This document shows, one piece after another, positions 8,488 to 17,267 of a stretch of DNA of 64,000 bases (the first letter of the stretch is position 1; each line of letters begins with the position of its first letter). The position numbers and the translations under genes were made by a program. The notes beneath the pieces were generated by a model. It saw nothing but the letters and a program-made list of their open reading frames with translations, was not told the DNA's origin and ran no database searches. This DNA is from CAWGHZ01 sp963822575 (GTDB lineage: Bacteria > Pseudomonadota > Alphaproteobacteria > MPNO01 > DASWLB01): positions 744,001 to 808,000 of the forward strand of contig CAWGHZ010000004.1 in assembly GCA_963822575.1 (NCBI GenBank), read 5' to 3'.

Positions 8488-11400
8488 GGCGGACCTTCCT
8501 CCTCGTGCTTTGCGCGGCGTTCGCCGGTTGGGGCGCCGCCGCGGCGGCCGAGACGATGGCAATCCGCGCCGCGCCGCATCCCGGCTTCGGGCGCATCGTG
8601 TTCGACGGACCGCACGCGGCGCAGCACAAGGCGACGCTCGATGGCCGCACGCTCGTCATCCGCTTCGACCGGCCTGTCGAAGCACCCCTCGCGCGCATCG
8701 CGGCGGCGCTGCCCGGCTACGTCGCCGGCGCCACGCTGGCCGACGGCGGGCGCACGGTGCGCATCGCCCTCAAGGGCAACTACCGGCTGCACAGCTTCGA
8801 AGACCACACGGCTTCTGTGTTCGATTTGCGCGCCGTCGCCGATGAGCATCGGCTGGTCCTGCGGGTCTCTCGTTCTGAAAAAGGGAGGACAAATGCGGGT
8901 CCGACTCCCGCCCGCCGCCCGCTGGCGCATGGGGAGGCTGAAATGGGTCATCCCGCCGGTGCCCCTAACATGGCCGTTCGCACCGGCGAGCATGACGGGT
9001 TCGGCCGGCTGGTGTTCGACTGGCGCGCGCCCGTCGGGGTCAAAATCGAGGACGGGCACGGCACGGCGACGATCCGCTTCGACCGGCCCGCCACGATCGA
9101 TCTCCTCACGCTACGCGCGCACCTGCCGCCGCCGGTCACGGACGTGACGGAGGCGCCGGGCAAGGATCTGTCGCTCGCGCTCGCCGTGCCCGACGGCGCA
9201 CGGCTGCGCCATTTCACCAGCGGCACCAGCGTCGTCCTCGACGTGTTCGCGCCGGCGAACAAGCCGGTGGCAAAACGCGCGCCGCCGGTCCCCGCCAAGC
9301 CGCTGGTTGTGGCCAGGCCGGCCGAGCCGGCCCCGGGGAAACCGTCGCCGGCCGCCGATCCGTCGCCGGTCGCGTTCGCCCCGCCGACCTCGCTGTTCCC
9401 GAAGCTGCCGAGCCCCCGGGTCGAGCGCCGCATCATCGCGCGCGAGGCCCACGGGCCGGATGGCGCCGGGCTGGTCAGCGTCGATGTGTTGCGCGCGCAC
9501 GGCATGGCCACGTTCCGCTTCAACTGGCGCCGCGACGTGGCGGCCGCCGTGTTCCGCCGCCGCGGCAGTGTATGGGTGACGTTCGACGCGCCGGCGCGCA
9601 TCGACGTCGCCGGGCTCGCCGTGCAGGGCAAGCCGCTGGTCGGCGCCGCCGCGCAGGCGCCGGTTGTCGGCGGCACGGCCGTGCGCCTCGCCATCGACCC
9701 GGTCTATGGGCTGCGCGTGCACAAGGAGGGGACGGTCTGGGTGGTCGAGGCGGTCACCGGCCCGACCGGCGACGCCAAAGGCATTGCGGTCCTGCCCCAG
9801 GGCAGCGTGGTGGCGGGCGACGCGCGCATCGTCCTGCCGGTCGCCGATCCCGGCAAGGTCTTGGAACTCACCGATCCCGACGTGGGCGACAAGATCGACG
9901 TCGTGTCGCTCGCCACGCCGGGCCGCGGCGTCTTCGCGCTGCACCGCTTCGTCGACGCGACGGTGCTGCAAAGCGCGCAGGGCATTGCGGTGCATCCGCT
10001 GGCCGACGGGGTCAAGGTTACGGTGCAGCCGACCGGGGTCACCATCGCGCGGGCCGGCGGGTTGCGCCTCTCCAGCGTCACCGACCGGCTGCGCGCCGAG
10101 CGCGCGCCGCCGCCGCCGGTCGAGCGGCTGTTCGACTTCTCCGCTTGGGCCCGCGGCCCCGGCAAGACGCCGGCCGAAACCCGCGAGATCCTGACCCGCC
10201 AGGCGGCGGAGGCACCGGCCGCGAAGCGCGCCGCGGCGCGGCTCAAGCTCGCCCGCTGGTTCGTCGCGCGCGGCTTCGGGCCGGAGGCGCTGGGCGTGCT
10301 CGCGCAGGTCGCGCGCGAGACGCCGGAACGGTCGACCCGGCCGGGGTTCCTGGCGCTGCGCGGCGCGGCGCATTTCCTCGCCGGCGAGTACGGTCCGGCC
10401 GCTGCCGACCTCGGCATCCCGGTGCTCGCCGACAACGTGGAGGCCGCGCCGTGGCGCGGCGCCGTCGCGGCGATGGGCGGCGACTGGCGTACCGCCGCCC
10501 GCGAGTTCGGCGACCTCGAATCGGTGATCGCGGCCTATCCGCCGTGGCTTGCCGCGCGGTTCGGGCTGCTCGCCGCCGAATCCTCGCTCGCGATCGGCGA
10601 CACGGGCACCGCCCAGTCGCGCCTCGACCGGCTGGCCGACAGAGGCCTCACCGGTGGCGAGGTTGACATGCTCGCGGTGCTGCAGGGCTACTACGCCAAG
10701 GACACCGGCGACGTGGACGGCGCGCTCAAGCTGTGGCGCCAGGTGGCAGCGCACGGCGACCGGCGGGCCTCGGCGCGCGCGCGCTACGCCATCGCCAACA
10801 CGCTCTATGCGAAGAAGGAAATCACGCTCGACCAGACGATCGACCGGCTCGAGCGGCTGCGCTTCGCCTGGCGCGGCGACGTGTACGAGTTCGACCTGCT
10901 GCGCCGGCTCGCCGCGCTCTACGCGAAGCGCGACGACAGCCGCGACGCGCTCGAGACGCTGAAGGAAGCGGCCACCTACTTTCACAACGTCGCCGGCGTG
11001 CAGGAGGTGGCGAAGGACATGGCCGGCATGTTCCGCCATCTTTTCGCGGGCGGCGGCGCGGACAAGCAGCCGCCGGTCACCGCCCTTGCGCTCTATGACG
11101 AGTTCCGCGAACTGACTCCGGCGGGTCCGGAGGGCGACGCGATGATCCACAAGCTCGCCGAGCGGCTGGCGAGCGTCGATCTTCTGGGCGAGGCGGCGAG
11201 CCTTCTCGAGCGGCAGGTCAAGTTCCGCCTCAAGGGGGTCGAGAAGGCGCAGGTCGGCGCTCGGCTCGCCCAGGTCCGGCTCCGCGACGACAAGCCGAAG
11301 GAGGCGCTTGCCGCGCTCGAAGAGAGCGCCCAGCCCAACCTTCCGCCCGACGTGACGGCGGCGCGGCGGCTCGCGCGCGCCCATGCCCTCGCCAAGCTCG

Positions 11401-11834
11401 GCCGGCGGACCGATGCGCTGGCGATCCTCGCCGGCGACGCGAGCCTCGATGCCGAGCGGCTGCGCGCCGAGATGGCCTGGGATGCGAAGGACTGGCCCGG
11501 CGCCGCCGCCGCATTCGGGACGCTCGTCGCGCGGACCGACGACCCGCCCGCGCCCGAGGCGCGCGCCCGGCTGGTGCTGAGCCGAGCCGTGGCGCTGGCG
11601 CTCGCGGGCGATACCGAGGGGCTCGCGGCGCTGCGCACGGCGGACGGTGACGCCATGGCCAAGACGAAATTCGCCGCTGCCTTTGCCGCCGTGGTCGGGC
11701 CGGTGACTCCCGCTTCGCTTCAGGCGGCCATCAAGGTCGCGAGCGACATCGGATCGGTCGAGATGATGCTCGACCAGACGCGCGCGGATTTCGGCGGGGC
11801 GCCGCCCGCGCCGGCCAAGACCGCGATCAACTGA
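8484..11834 (+). CDS. large periplasmic AMIN-like/TPR-like repeat protein
   Basis: A 1116-residue exported protein: the first 22 residues form a signal peptide with an A-A-A cleavage site. Two or three modules with the theme G-F-G-R-(I/L)-V-F-D/IRFDRP follow at about residues 30-125, 170-260 and 310-400; they look like AMIN-type beta modules. A Pro/Ala-rich linker lies at about 255-305. From about 560 to 1080 the sequence is alpha-helical and rich in A-x2-L-x2-L-G patterns, as in TPR/Sel1-like solenoids. It is translationally coupled (ATGA) to the MotB-like gene, which suggests an envelope complex. The function is unknown. Codons near 8866-8990 are unlike the rest of the gene. Confidence 0.75.
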   Translation: MRRTFLLVLCAAFAGWGAAAAAETMAIRAAPHPGFGRIVFDGPHAAQHKATLDGRTLVIRFDRPVEAPLARIAAALPGYVAGATLADGGRTVRIALKGNYRLHSFEDHTASVFDLRAVADEHRLVLRVSRSEKGRTNAGPTPARRPLAHGEAEMGHPAGAPNMAVRTGEHDGFGRLVFDWRAPVGVKIEDGHGTATIRFDRPATIDLLTLRAHLPPPVTDVTEAPGKDLSLALAVPDGARLRHFTSGTSVVLDVFAPANKPVAKRAPPVPAKPLVVARPAEPAPGKPSPAADPSPVAFAPPTSLFPKLPSPRVERRIIAREAHGPDGAGLVSVDVLRAHGMATFRFNWRRDVAAAVFRRRGSVWVTFDAPARIDVAGLAVQGKPLVGAAAQAPVVGGTAVRLAIDPVYGLRVHKEGTVWVVEAVTGPTGDAKGIAVLPQGSVVAGDARIVLPVADPGKVLELTDPDVGDKIDVVSLATPGRGVFALHRFVDATVLQSAQGIAVHPLADGVKVTVQPTGVTIARAGGLRLSSVTDRLRAERAPPPPVERLFDFSAWARGPGKTPAETREILTRQAAEAPAAKRAAARLKLARWFVARGFGPEALGVLAQVARETPERSTRPGFLALRGAAHFLAGEYGPAAADLGIPVLADNVEAAPWRGAVAAMGGDWRTAAREFGDLESVIAAYPPWLAARFGLLAAESSLAIGDTGTAQSRLDRLADRGLTGGEVDMLAVLQGYYAKDTGDVDGALKLWRQVAAHGDRRASARARYAIANTLYAKKEITLDQTIDRLERLRFAWRGDVYEFDLLRRLAALYAKRDDSRDALETLKEAATYFHNVAGVQEVAKDMAGMFRHLFAGGGADKQPPVTALALYDEFRELTPAGPEGDAMIHKLAERLASVDLLGEAASLLERQVKFRLKGVEKAQVGARLAQVRLRDDKPKEALAALEESAQPNLPPDVTAARRLARAHALAKLGRRTDALAILAGDASLDAERLRAEMAWDAKDWPGAAAAFGTLVARTDDPPAPEARARLVLSRAVALALAGDTEGLAALRTADGDAMAKTKFAAAFAAVVGPVTPASLQAAIKVASDIGSVEMMLDQTRADFGGAPPAPAKTAIN

Positions 11835-11845
11835 TCGTCGCCGCC

Positions 11846-12670
11846 TCAGGCGGCGTAGGGCGGCTTGGTGTGGCCGGCGGGCGAGAGGGTGAAGATCTCG
11901 CAGCCCTCGGCGGTGATGCCGATCGAATGCTCGAACTGGGCCGAGAGCGAGCGGTCCTTGGTGACGGCGGTCCACCCGTCGGCGAGGATCTTGGTCTCGG
12001 GCCGGCCGAGATTGATCATCGGCTCGACGGTGATGAACATGCCCTCGCGCAGCACGGTGCCCTCGCCCGGGCGGCCGTAATGCAGCACGCTGGGCGGCGC
12101 GTGGAACACGCGGCCGAGCCCGTGGCCGCAGAAATCGCGCACCACCGAGCAGCGCTCGGCCTCGGCGAAGGACTGGATGGCGTGGCCCACGTCGCCCAGC
12201 GTGGCGCCCGCGCGCACCGCGGCGATGCCCAGCATCATCGCCTCGTAGGTCACGTCCATCAGCCGCTTCGCCTTCACCGACACCTCGCCCACGCCGAACA
12301 TGCGGCTGGTGTCGCCGTGCCAGCCGTCCAGGATCACCGTGATGTCGAGATTGACGATGTCGCCCTCGCGCAGCGTCTTCGGGCCGGGAATGCCGTGGCA
12401 CACCACGTGATTGATCGAAGTGCAGATCGACTTGGGGAAGCCGCGGTAGTTGAGCGGCGCCGGGATGGCGCCGTGGTCCCGGATGAAATCGCGGCAGAGG
12501 TCGTCCAGCCGCTCGGTCGTGACGCCGGGCACGACGTAGGGGGTGATGAAATCCAGCACCTCGGCGCCGAGGCGTCCGGCGCGGTGCATGGCTTCGAACT
12601 CCTGGGCGCCGTGCAGCACGATTCGCGGATCGTCCGCCTCGCGGACCGCACTGGGGAACCTGCCGTTCAT
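11846..12670 (-). CDS. map: methionine aminopeptidase, type I
   Basis: A 274-residue metallo-aminopeptidase that removes the initiator methionine from nascent proteins in the cytosol. The pita-bread fold ligands are visible: the two aspartates in NLDITVILDGWHGDTSR, the histidine in CGHGLGRVFH, and the glutamates in VEPMINLG and QFEHSIG. The start at 12670 (MNGRFPSAVREAD) is inferred; the frame stays open upstream to 13087, but that extension runs antisense through the divergent gene at 12794. It is convergent with the gene ending at 11834, with 11 bases between the stops. Confidence 0.95.
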   Translation of the reverse strand: MNGRFPSAVREADDPRIVLHGAQEFEAMHRAGRLGAEVLDFITPYVVPGVTTERLDDLCRDFIRDHGAIPAPLNYRGFPKSICTSINHVVCHGIPGPKTLREGDIVNLDITVILDGWHGDTSRMFGVGEVSVKAKRLMDVTYEAMMLGIAAVRAGATLGDVGHAIQSFAEAERCSVVRDFCGHGLGRVFHAPPSVLHYGRPGEGTVLREGMFITVEPMINLGRPETKILADGWTAVTKDRSLSAQFEHSIGITAEGCEIFTLSPAGHTKPPYAA

Positions 12671-12793
12671 CCGATCGCCACTCGCATTTGGGGAAAAGGC
12701 ACCGCCGGAAAGGTAAGCCTCCCGGCCGGCCGTTTCAATGTTTCCTGGCCCCCGATGCGGGCTGTATGATGCGGCGCCCCAAGGGAAAGCCCC

Positions 12794-13576
12794 ATGCCCG
12801 AGACGCGCACCGTCACCGCCTGCATGCTGGTCATCGGCAACGAGATCCTGTCGGGCCGCACGCAGGACGAGAATCTGAACTACGTCGCCCGCGGCCTTAA
12901 CGAGGCGGGGGTGCGGCTGATGGAGGCGCGCGTCATCCCCGACGTCCCCGAGACGATCGTCGCCACCGTCAACGAGTGCCGCGCAAGGTTCGACTACGTG
13001 TTCACATCGGGCGGCATCGGGCCGACCCACGACGACATCACCTCGGAATGCGTGGCCGCCGCGTTCGGCGTGCCCCTGCACCGGCACCCGCAGGCCGTGG
13101 CGATCCTGGAATCGTACCTGCCGCCCGGCGGGCTCAACGAGGCGCGGCTCCGCATGGCGACGGTGCCCGAAGGGGCGGAGCTGATCCTCAACCCGGTCTC
13201 GGCCGCGCCGGGCTTCCGCTACGGGAACGTCTATGTGATGGCGGGCGTGCCCGCGGTGATGAAGGCGATGTTCAATTCGGTGAAGGGCACGCTCAAAGGG
13301 GGCGCGCGCGTCGGCTCGCGCTCGGTCCGGGTCGAGCTCGCCGAGGGCGCGATCGCCGAGACGCTCAGCCGGCTGCAGGACGCCAACCCCGACATCGAGA
13401 TCGGCAGCTACCCGGCCATGCGGCGGGGCTCGTTCGGGGTGAGCGTCGTCCTGCGCGGCACCGACCCCAACCGGCTCGACGCGGTGCGCGACGAGCTCGT
13501 TGCCGCGCTCACCGCGCTCGGCGGGGTGCCGGTCGACGAATCGGGACAGCTCGCCGGCGAGGGCGCCAAGGCGTAG
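12794..13576 (+). CDS. CinA N-terminal / molybdopterin-binding domain protein
   Basis: A 260-residue protein that matches only the N-terminal (MoCF/MoaB-fold) half of CinA: MLVIGNEILSGRTQDEN, then FTSGGIGPTHDDIT and VYVMAGVPAVMKAMF. The nicotinamide-nucleotide amidase half is absent. In alphaproteobacteria such stand-alone proteins are usually annotated as competence/damage-inducible protein A-like or molybdopterin-binding. The catalytic role is not established. A TATGAT hexamer at 12765-12770, 24 bases upstream, is a possible -10. The stop abuts the convergent transporter gene with no spacer. Confidence 0.88.
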   Translation: MPETRTVTACMLVIGNEILSGRTQDENLNYVARGLNEAGVRLMEARVIPDVPETIVATVNECRARFDYVFTSGGIGPTHDDITSECVAAAFGVPLHRHPQAVAILESYLPPGGLNEARLRMATVPEGAELILNPVSAAPGFRYGNVYVMAGVPAVMKAMFNSVKGTLKGGARVGSRSVRVELAEGAIAETLSRLQDANPDIEIGSYPAMRRGSFGVSVVLRGTDPNRLDAVRDELVAALTALGGVPVDESGQLAGEGAKA

Positions 13577-14464
13577 TCAGGCCGCCGCGGCGGCGCGGGC
13601 GCGGCGCGAGGCGCGCCAGATATTGTACCAGTTGGCCGCGATCACCAGCGCGGCCCCGGCCCAGACCCAGATGTCCACCGTCTCGCGATAGGCGAGGAAG
13701 CCGACCAGCGCCACCGTCGGCAGGCGCAGGAAGTCGATGGGCGAGACGACGCTCACGTCGGCCAGCGCCAGCGCGCGGGCGAAGCTGTAATGGGCGGCCA
13801 GCGCGCAGGTACCGACGAGCGCGATCCACGGCGCGTCGTGCCAGGCAGGCGTTGCCCAGTCGAACGCGGTGCCGGCCGCGCCCAGGACGAGCTGGATCAG
13901 GTTCATGTACAGCACCACGGCGAAGGCGGAATCGCCGCCCGAGGTGATCGACTTGGTCATGGTGATCGACGCGCCGTAACAGGCCGCGCCGGCCAGCATG
14001 ATCAGCGACGCGGGATGGATTGCTGCCGCGCCGGGCCTGAGGATCACCAGCACGCCCAGAAACCCGATGGCGATGGTCCACCAACGCTGCCCGTCGATTG
14101 CCTCGCCGATGAACAGCCCGGCGAACACGATCGCCCACAGCGACATGGTGAACTCGATCGCCGTCACCTCGGCGATGGGCAGCACGCCGAGGGCGAAGAA
14201 CCACGCCACCTGCCCCAGGAAATGGATCGAATTGCGCGCGCCGTGCAGGCGAAGCTGGCGGGTGCGGAACGGGCGGAACCCGTCGCGCGCCGCGAGCGGC
14301 AGCAGCACGCCGAGCCCGACCAGCGAGCGCATCATCACCGTCTCGAACGGCGACATCGAATGGGCGAGCTCGCGCCCGGCCACGGCCATGGCGACGAAGG
14401 AGAGCATCGTCACCAGCATCCAGCCCGCGCCGCGGATCGCCGGCGGTATCGCTGAGGTCGCCAC
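13577..14464 (-). CDS. EamA/DMT-family inner-membrane transporter
   Basis: A 295-residue protein with about ten hydrophobic helices in two five-helix repeats, the layout of the drug/metabolite transporter superfamily. Characteristic elements are FLGQVAWFFALGVLPIAEVTAIEFT in the first repeat (cut here to its theme) and SFARALALADVSVVSPIDF in the second. The substrate cannot be deduced. It is convergent with the CinA-like gene (the stops touch) and lies 11 bases downstream of the metallophosphoesterase gene, with which it probably shares a transcript. Confidence 0.9.
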   Translation of the reverse strand: MATSAIPPAIRGAGWMLVTMLSFVAMAVAGRELAHSMSPFETVMMRSLVGLGVLLPLAARDGFRPFRTRQLRLHGARNSIHFLGQVAWFFALGVLPIAEVTAIEFTMSLWAIVFAGLFIGEAIDGQRWWTIAIGFLGVLVILRPGAAAIHPASLIMLAGAACYGASITMTKSITSGGDSAFAVVLYMNLIQLVLGAAGTAFDWATPAWHDAPWIALVGTCALAAHYSFARALALADVSVVSPIDFLRLPTVALVGFLAYRETVDIWVWAGAALVIAANWYNIWRASRRARAAAAA

Positions 14465-14475
14465 GGTTCACTCCG

Positions 14476-15297
14476 CTACGTCGTACGCTCGTCCCGGCGC
14501 AGCGTGTACCGCACCAGCTCGGGCCGGCAGTTGAAGCGCACCGGCAGGCCCGACGTGCCGGCGCCGCGCGAGGTGTAGCCCACCATCGTGCCCATGCGCC
14601 ACCCTCCCGCGGCGCGGCCGCGCCCGCCGCGCGGCACGAAGAGCGGAAAGCCGCCGGGCAGGCAGATCTGCCCGCCGTGGGTGTGGCCGCAGAGATAGAG
14701 GTCGATCCCCGCGCGGGCGGCGACACTTGCGTAGCGCGGCGAATGCACCAGCGCCACGACGAAGCCCGCCGGCGCGCCCGCGAATGCCGTCCGCCCCGCC
14801 GGGATCACGCGGTAGAGGTGGTCCTGCACGCCCAGCACGCTCAGTCTCGCCTCGCCGCGTTGCAGGACGACGGCCCGGTTCGCCAGCACCTCGATGCCGA
14901 AGGGCGGCAGGGTGGCGGCGAAGCTCTTGTCGTCGTGGTTGCCGAGGACGGCGAGGATGCCGTCGGGCGCGGCGATGGCGCCGGCGATCCGCTCCATCGC
15001 GGGCAGCACCGCGTCCGGGTCGGAGCGGCGCGTCGGGCGGTAGTCGCCGGTCATGACGCAGAGGTCGGCTTCGGTCCCGGCGCAGAGCGCGGCGACGCGC
15101 CCGGCGGTCTCGGGGTGGAGCCCGATATGTAGATCGCTCAAGTGCAGGATGCGGTAGCCGTCGAACGCGCCGGGCAATGCCGGGAACGCCAGCGCGACGT
15201 CGTTCAGGCGAAGCTCGGCGGCGTTCTTCATGCCGCGCCCGTAAAGCCCGCTCGCCCGGAGACCGAGCCGGATTGTCCCCTTCACCGCCGCATGCAT
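14476..15297 (-). CDS. calcineurin-like metallophosphoesterase (YaeI-type)
   Basis: A 273-residue predicted dinuclear-metal phosphoesterase. All five motifs are in order: DLHIG (D-x-H), TGDYR (G-D), LGNHDD (G-N-H-D), LVHSPR (H) and CGHTHGG (G-H-x-H). YaeI-like members hydrolyse phosphodiesters at the inner membrane; the substrate here is unknown. I chose the ATG at 15297 (MHAAVKGTIRLG). The frame extends 28 codons further, but those codons lie inside the palindromic repeat at 15311-15384 and are unlikely to be native coding sequence. Confidence 0.88.
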   Translation of the reverse strand: MHAAVKGTIRLGLRASGLYGRGMKNAAELRLNDVALAFPALPGAFDGYRILHLSDLHIGLHPETAGRVAALCAGTEADLCVMTGDYRPTRRSDPDAVLPAMERIAGAIAAPDGILAVLGNHDDKSFAATLPPFGIEVLANRAVVLQRGEARLSVLGVQDHLYRVIPAGRTAFAGAPAGFVVALVHSPRYASVAARAGIDLYLCGHTHGGQICLPGGFPLFVPRGGRGRAAGGWRMGTMVGYTSRGAGTSGLPVRFNCRPELVRYTLRRDERTT

Positions 15298-15310
15298 CGC
15301 GCGCGTCCCC

Positions 15311-15384
15311 AGTGTGGTGGATTCGAAGTTCGCTATCTTCGTTGTGGCGGGTGCCGAGGCGAACCTCGAATCCAATACCACACT
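15311..15384. repeat. palindromic repeat unit 1 of a tandem pair
   Basis: The left arm AGTGTGGTGGATTCGAAG and the right arm CGAATCCAATACCACACT form an inverted repeat of about 23 pairs with one three-base bulge and one mismatch, around a 22-base centre. It lies between two minus-strand genes. The arms share the theme (C)TAGTGT...GAATCCGAAG with unit 2, so the two belong to one repeat family. Confidence 0.85.
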
Positions 15385-15399
15385 AGAATCAATGATTTG

Positions 15400-15475
15400 C
15401 TAGTGTCCTTATCGAATCCGAAGGTCGTACGGGGTGCGACCCAGAATGAAACGAACTTCGGATTCGGGACACTAG
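15400..15475. repeat. palindromic repeat unit 2 of a tandem pair
   Basis: The left arm begins CTAGTGTCCTTATCGAATCC and the right arm ends CGGATTCGGGACACTAG. The arms pair over about 25 bases with a short bulge. The right end supplies the TAG stop of the upstream minus-strand gene (15472-15474). Together with unit 1 it forms a REP/BIME-like pair about 165 bases long; a hairpin here could protect or end the upstream transcript. Confidence 0.85.
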
Positions 15476-16161
15476 CGGTCGGGGCGGTAGTCGACCGTCA
15501 CCCGGTCGCCCGAGAAGGTGACCGAGCGGATGTCGTCCAGCGCCTCGCGCCGCTCGCCGGCAAGGTCGAGCGCGAGGCCGAGCGCCGGCTTGACCAGGGC
15601 GGCGGGAATCTCGATCCGCCCGACGGCGAGGCGCGAGACGATGAGCCCATCCGGCGAGGGCGGGATGGCGGCCCGCAGATTGACGTAGCGGCCGAGCGGG
15701 CCGAGCGCGGCGGGGAGCGTCAGGGTCGCGCGGACGATGCCTCCATAGGGGTGGATCTCCGATTGGGCGCGCACCGCCCCGGTCTTGGCGATGCTGGCGG
15801 CGAGGAGGGCGTCGACCTCGTGCTCGTCGAGCGTGATCGGCCCGACTGCCGCCGGCAGCGCCGCGGCGGGCACGCCCCCGCCACCCGCGATTCGCGCGCG
15901 CTCGGCTTGCGACGGCGCGCCATGCTGCTTGAGCCGGCCGAGGAGGGCACGCGCCTCAGGGGTATTCGCGAGGCTCGAGAGATCGTGCCCGCCCGCCCCG
16001 CCGCCCGAAAGCCGCGCGCGGGCGAGGTCCGCCATGGTCTCTGCCGCGGGGTGCGCGGTGACCGCAGGACGGTCCTCGACGCCATAGAAGAGCGCCGCGC
16101 CGACCGCGACGATGGCGAGCAGCGGCACGTAGAGAAACACCAGCCGGAAGAGAAACCCCAT
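15472..16161 (-). CDS. membrane-anchored protein of unknown function
   Basis: A 229-residue protein with one N-terminal membrane anchor (residues 5-27, LFRLVFLYVPLLAIVAVGAA). The periplasmic remainder has the pattern ITLDEHEVDALLAASI, then YVNLRAAIPPSPDGL and RLAVGRIEIPAAL. That pattern recalls lipid-binding-like beta-rich domains of uncharacterised proteobacterial proteins, but I cannot name a family. The stop codon comes from the adjacent palindromic repeat, so the natural C-terminus may have been altered by its insertion. The 93-base gap to nadC suggests possible co-transcription. Confidence 0.7.
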   Translation of the reverse strand: MGFLFRLVFLYVPLLAIVAVGAALFYGVEDRPAVTAHPAAETMADLARARLSGGGAGGHDLSSLANTPEARALLGRLKQHGAPSQAERARIAGGGGVPAAALPAAVGPITLDEHEVDALLAASIAKTGAVRAQSEIHPYGGIVRATLTLPAALGPLGRYVNLRAAIPPSPDGLIVSRLAVGRIEIPAALVKPALGLALDLAGERREALDDIRSVTFSGDRVTVDYRPDR

Positions 16162-16254
16162 CCTTCGATCCCTCAGGGGGGCGCGATATCATGCGGTGCC
16201 TGGGACGTTTAGAAACCGTTTCGTCCCGATTCGCAATGATCGCGGGTCGGCGTG

Positions 16255-17175
16255 TCAGCCCCGACGGCGTCCCTTCCGGCCGGCCTCGATCGCGACGTCG
16301 AGGCCGATGTCGGCGGAGGGCGCCGAATGGGTGATCCGCCCGACCGAGATCGTGTCGACGCCGGTCGCCGCCTTCTCGCGCACCGTGTCCAGCGTGATGC
16401 CGCCGGAGGCCTCCAGCTCGGCGCGCCCGGCGACGATGGCCACGGCCTCGCGCATCGTCGCCGCGTCCATGTTGTCGAGCATGATGACGTCGGCGCCGGC
16501 GTCGGCCGCCTCGCGCACCTGGTCGAGCGTGTCGCACTCGACCTCGATCTTGGTCAGCGCCGGCGTGACCGCGCGCGCCCGTGCCACCGCCGCCGCAATG
16601 GAGCCGTGCACCGCGATATGGTTGTCCTTGATGATGACTCCGTCGTCGAGCGCGAGGCGGTGGTTGCGCGCGCCGCCCACCGCCGTCGCGTATTTCGACA
16701 GCAGGCGGAAGCCCGGCACCGTCTTGCGGGTGTCGACCAGCGCCGCGCCGGTGCCGGCGATGCGCTCGGCATAGGCGGCGGTCAGCGTCGCCATGCCGGT
16801 GAGCATCTGGACGAGGTTGAGCGCCGTTCGCTCGGCGGTGAGAAGCCCGCGCGCGGGCCCCGCGACGCGCGCCAGAACGTCGCCCTTCGCGGCGCGCGCC
16901 CCGTCCGGAAGAAGCGTCTCGAACGCGCAGTCGGGCACGTGCTGGCGGAAGATCGCGGCCGCGATGCCGATGCCGCACACCACCATCTCGTGCCGCGCGA
17001 CCAGGGCGAAGCGCGCGCTTGCGTCGGCGGGAATCATGATCTCGGTGGTGAGGTCGCCGCGGCCGATATCCTCCGCGAGCCAGCCCGCGATCATGTCGCT
17101 AAGCGCCTCGGGCGCGGGAAGCAAATAGGCGGGGGCAGGGGCGGGAACGGGCGGTCTTGCGGGCCGCTTGGCCAT
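16255..17175 (-). CDS. nadC: nicotinate-nucleotide pyrophosphorylase (carboxylating)
   Basis: A 306-residue quinolinate phosphoribosyltransferase that makes nicotinate mononucleotide from quinolinate and PRPP in de novo NAD synthesis. The type II PRTase motifs are intact: ERTALNLVQ, DTRKTVPGFR, the quinolinate-binding GGARNHRLALDDGVIIKDNH, and the C-terminal beta-barrel signature LEASGGITLDTV. An N-terminal Pro/Ala tail of about 18 residues precedes the domain. nadA and nadB are not in the window. Confidence 0.96.
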   Translation of the reverse strand: MAKRPARPPVPAPAPAYLLPAPEALSDMIAGWLAEDIGRGDLTTEIMIPADASARFALVARHEMVVCGIGIAAAIFRQHVPDCAFETLLPDGARAAKGDVLARVAGPARGLLTAERTALNLVQMLTGMATLTAAYAERIAGTGAALVDTRKTVPGFRLLSKYATAVGGARNHRLALDDGVIIKDNHIAVHGSIAAAVARARAVTPALTKIEVECDTLDQVREAADAGADVIMLDNMDAATMREAVAIVAGRAELEASGGITLDTVREKAATGVDTISVGRITHSAPSADIGLDVAIEAGRKGRRRG

Positions 17176-17267
17176 CGGCGGGGCTCTCGTCAGGGAAATA
17201 TGTCGGACCGGAGTATAGTCCGGCCGTCCCCCTCCTTGTCACCCCGGCCGCGACTCGCGGGACGCGG

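Noticed and set aside
8895..8911. A tRNA-like T-arm (GCGGG-TCCGACT-CCCGC)
   Set aside because: No acceptor, D or anticodon stem of normal geometry is found around it, and it lies inside an open coding frame.
9111..12401. A 1096-codon open frame on the minus strand
   Set aside because: It is antisense to the large periplasmic gene and overlaps map; its Arg/Gly/Asp-rich product is typical of GC-rich shadow frames.
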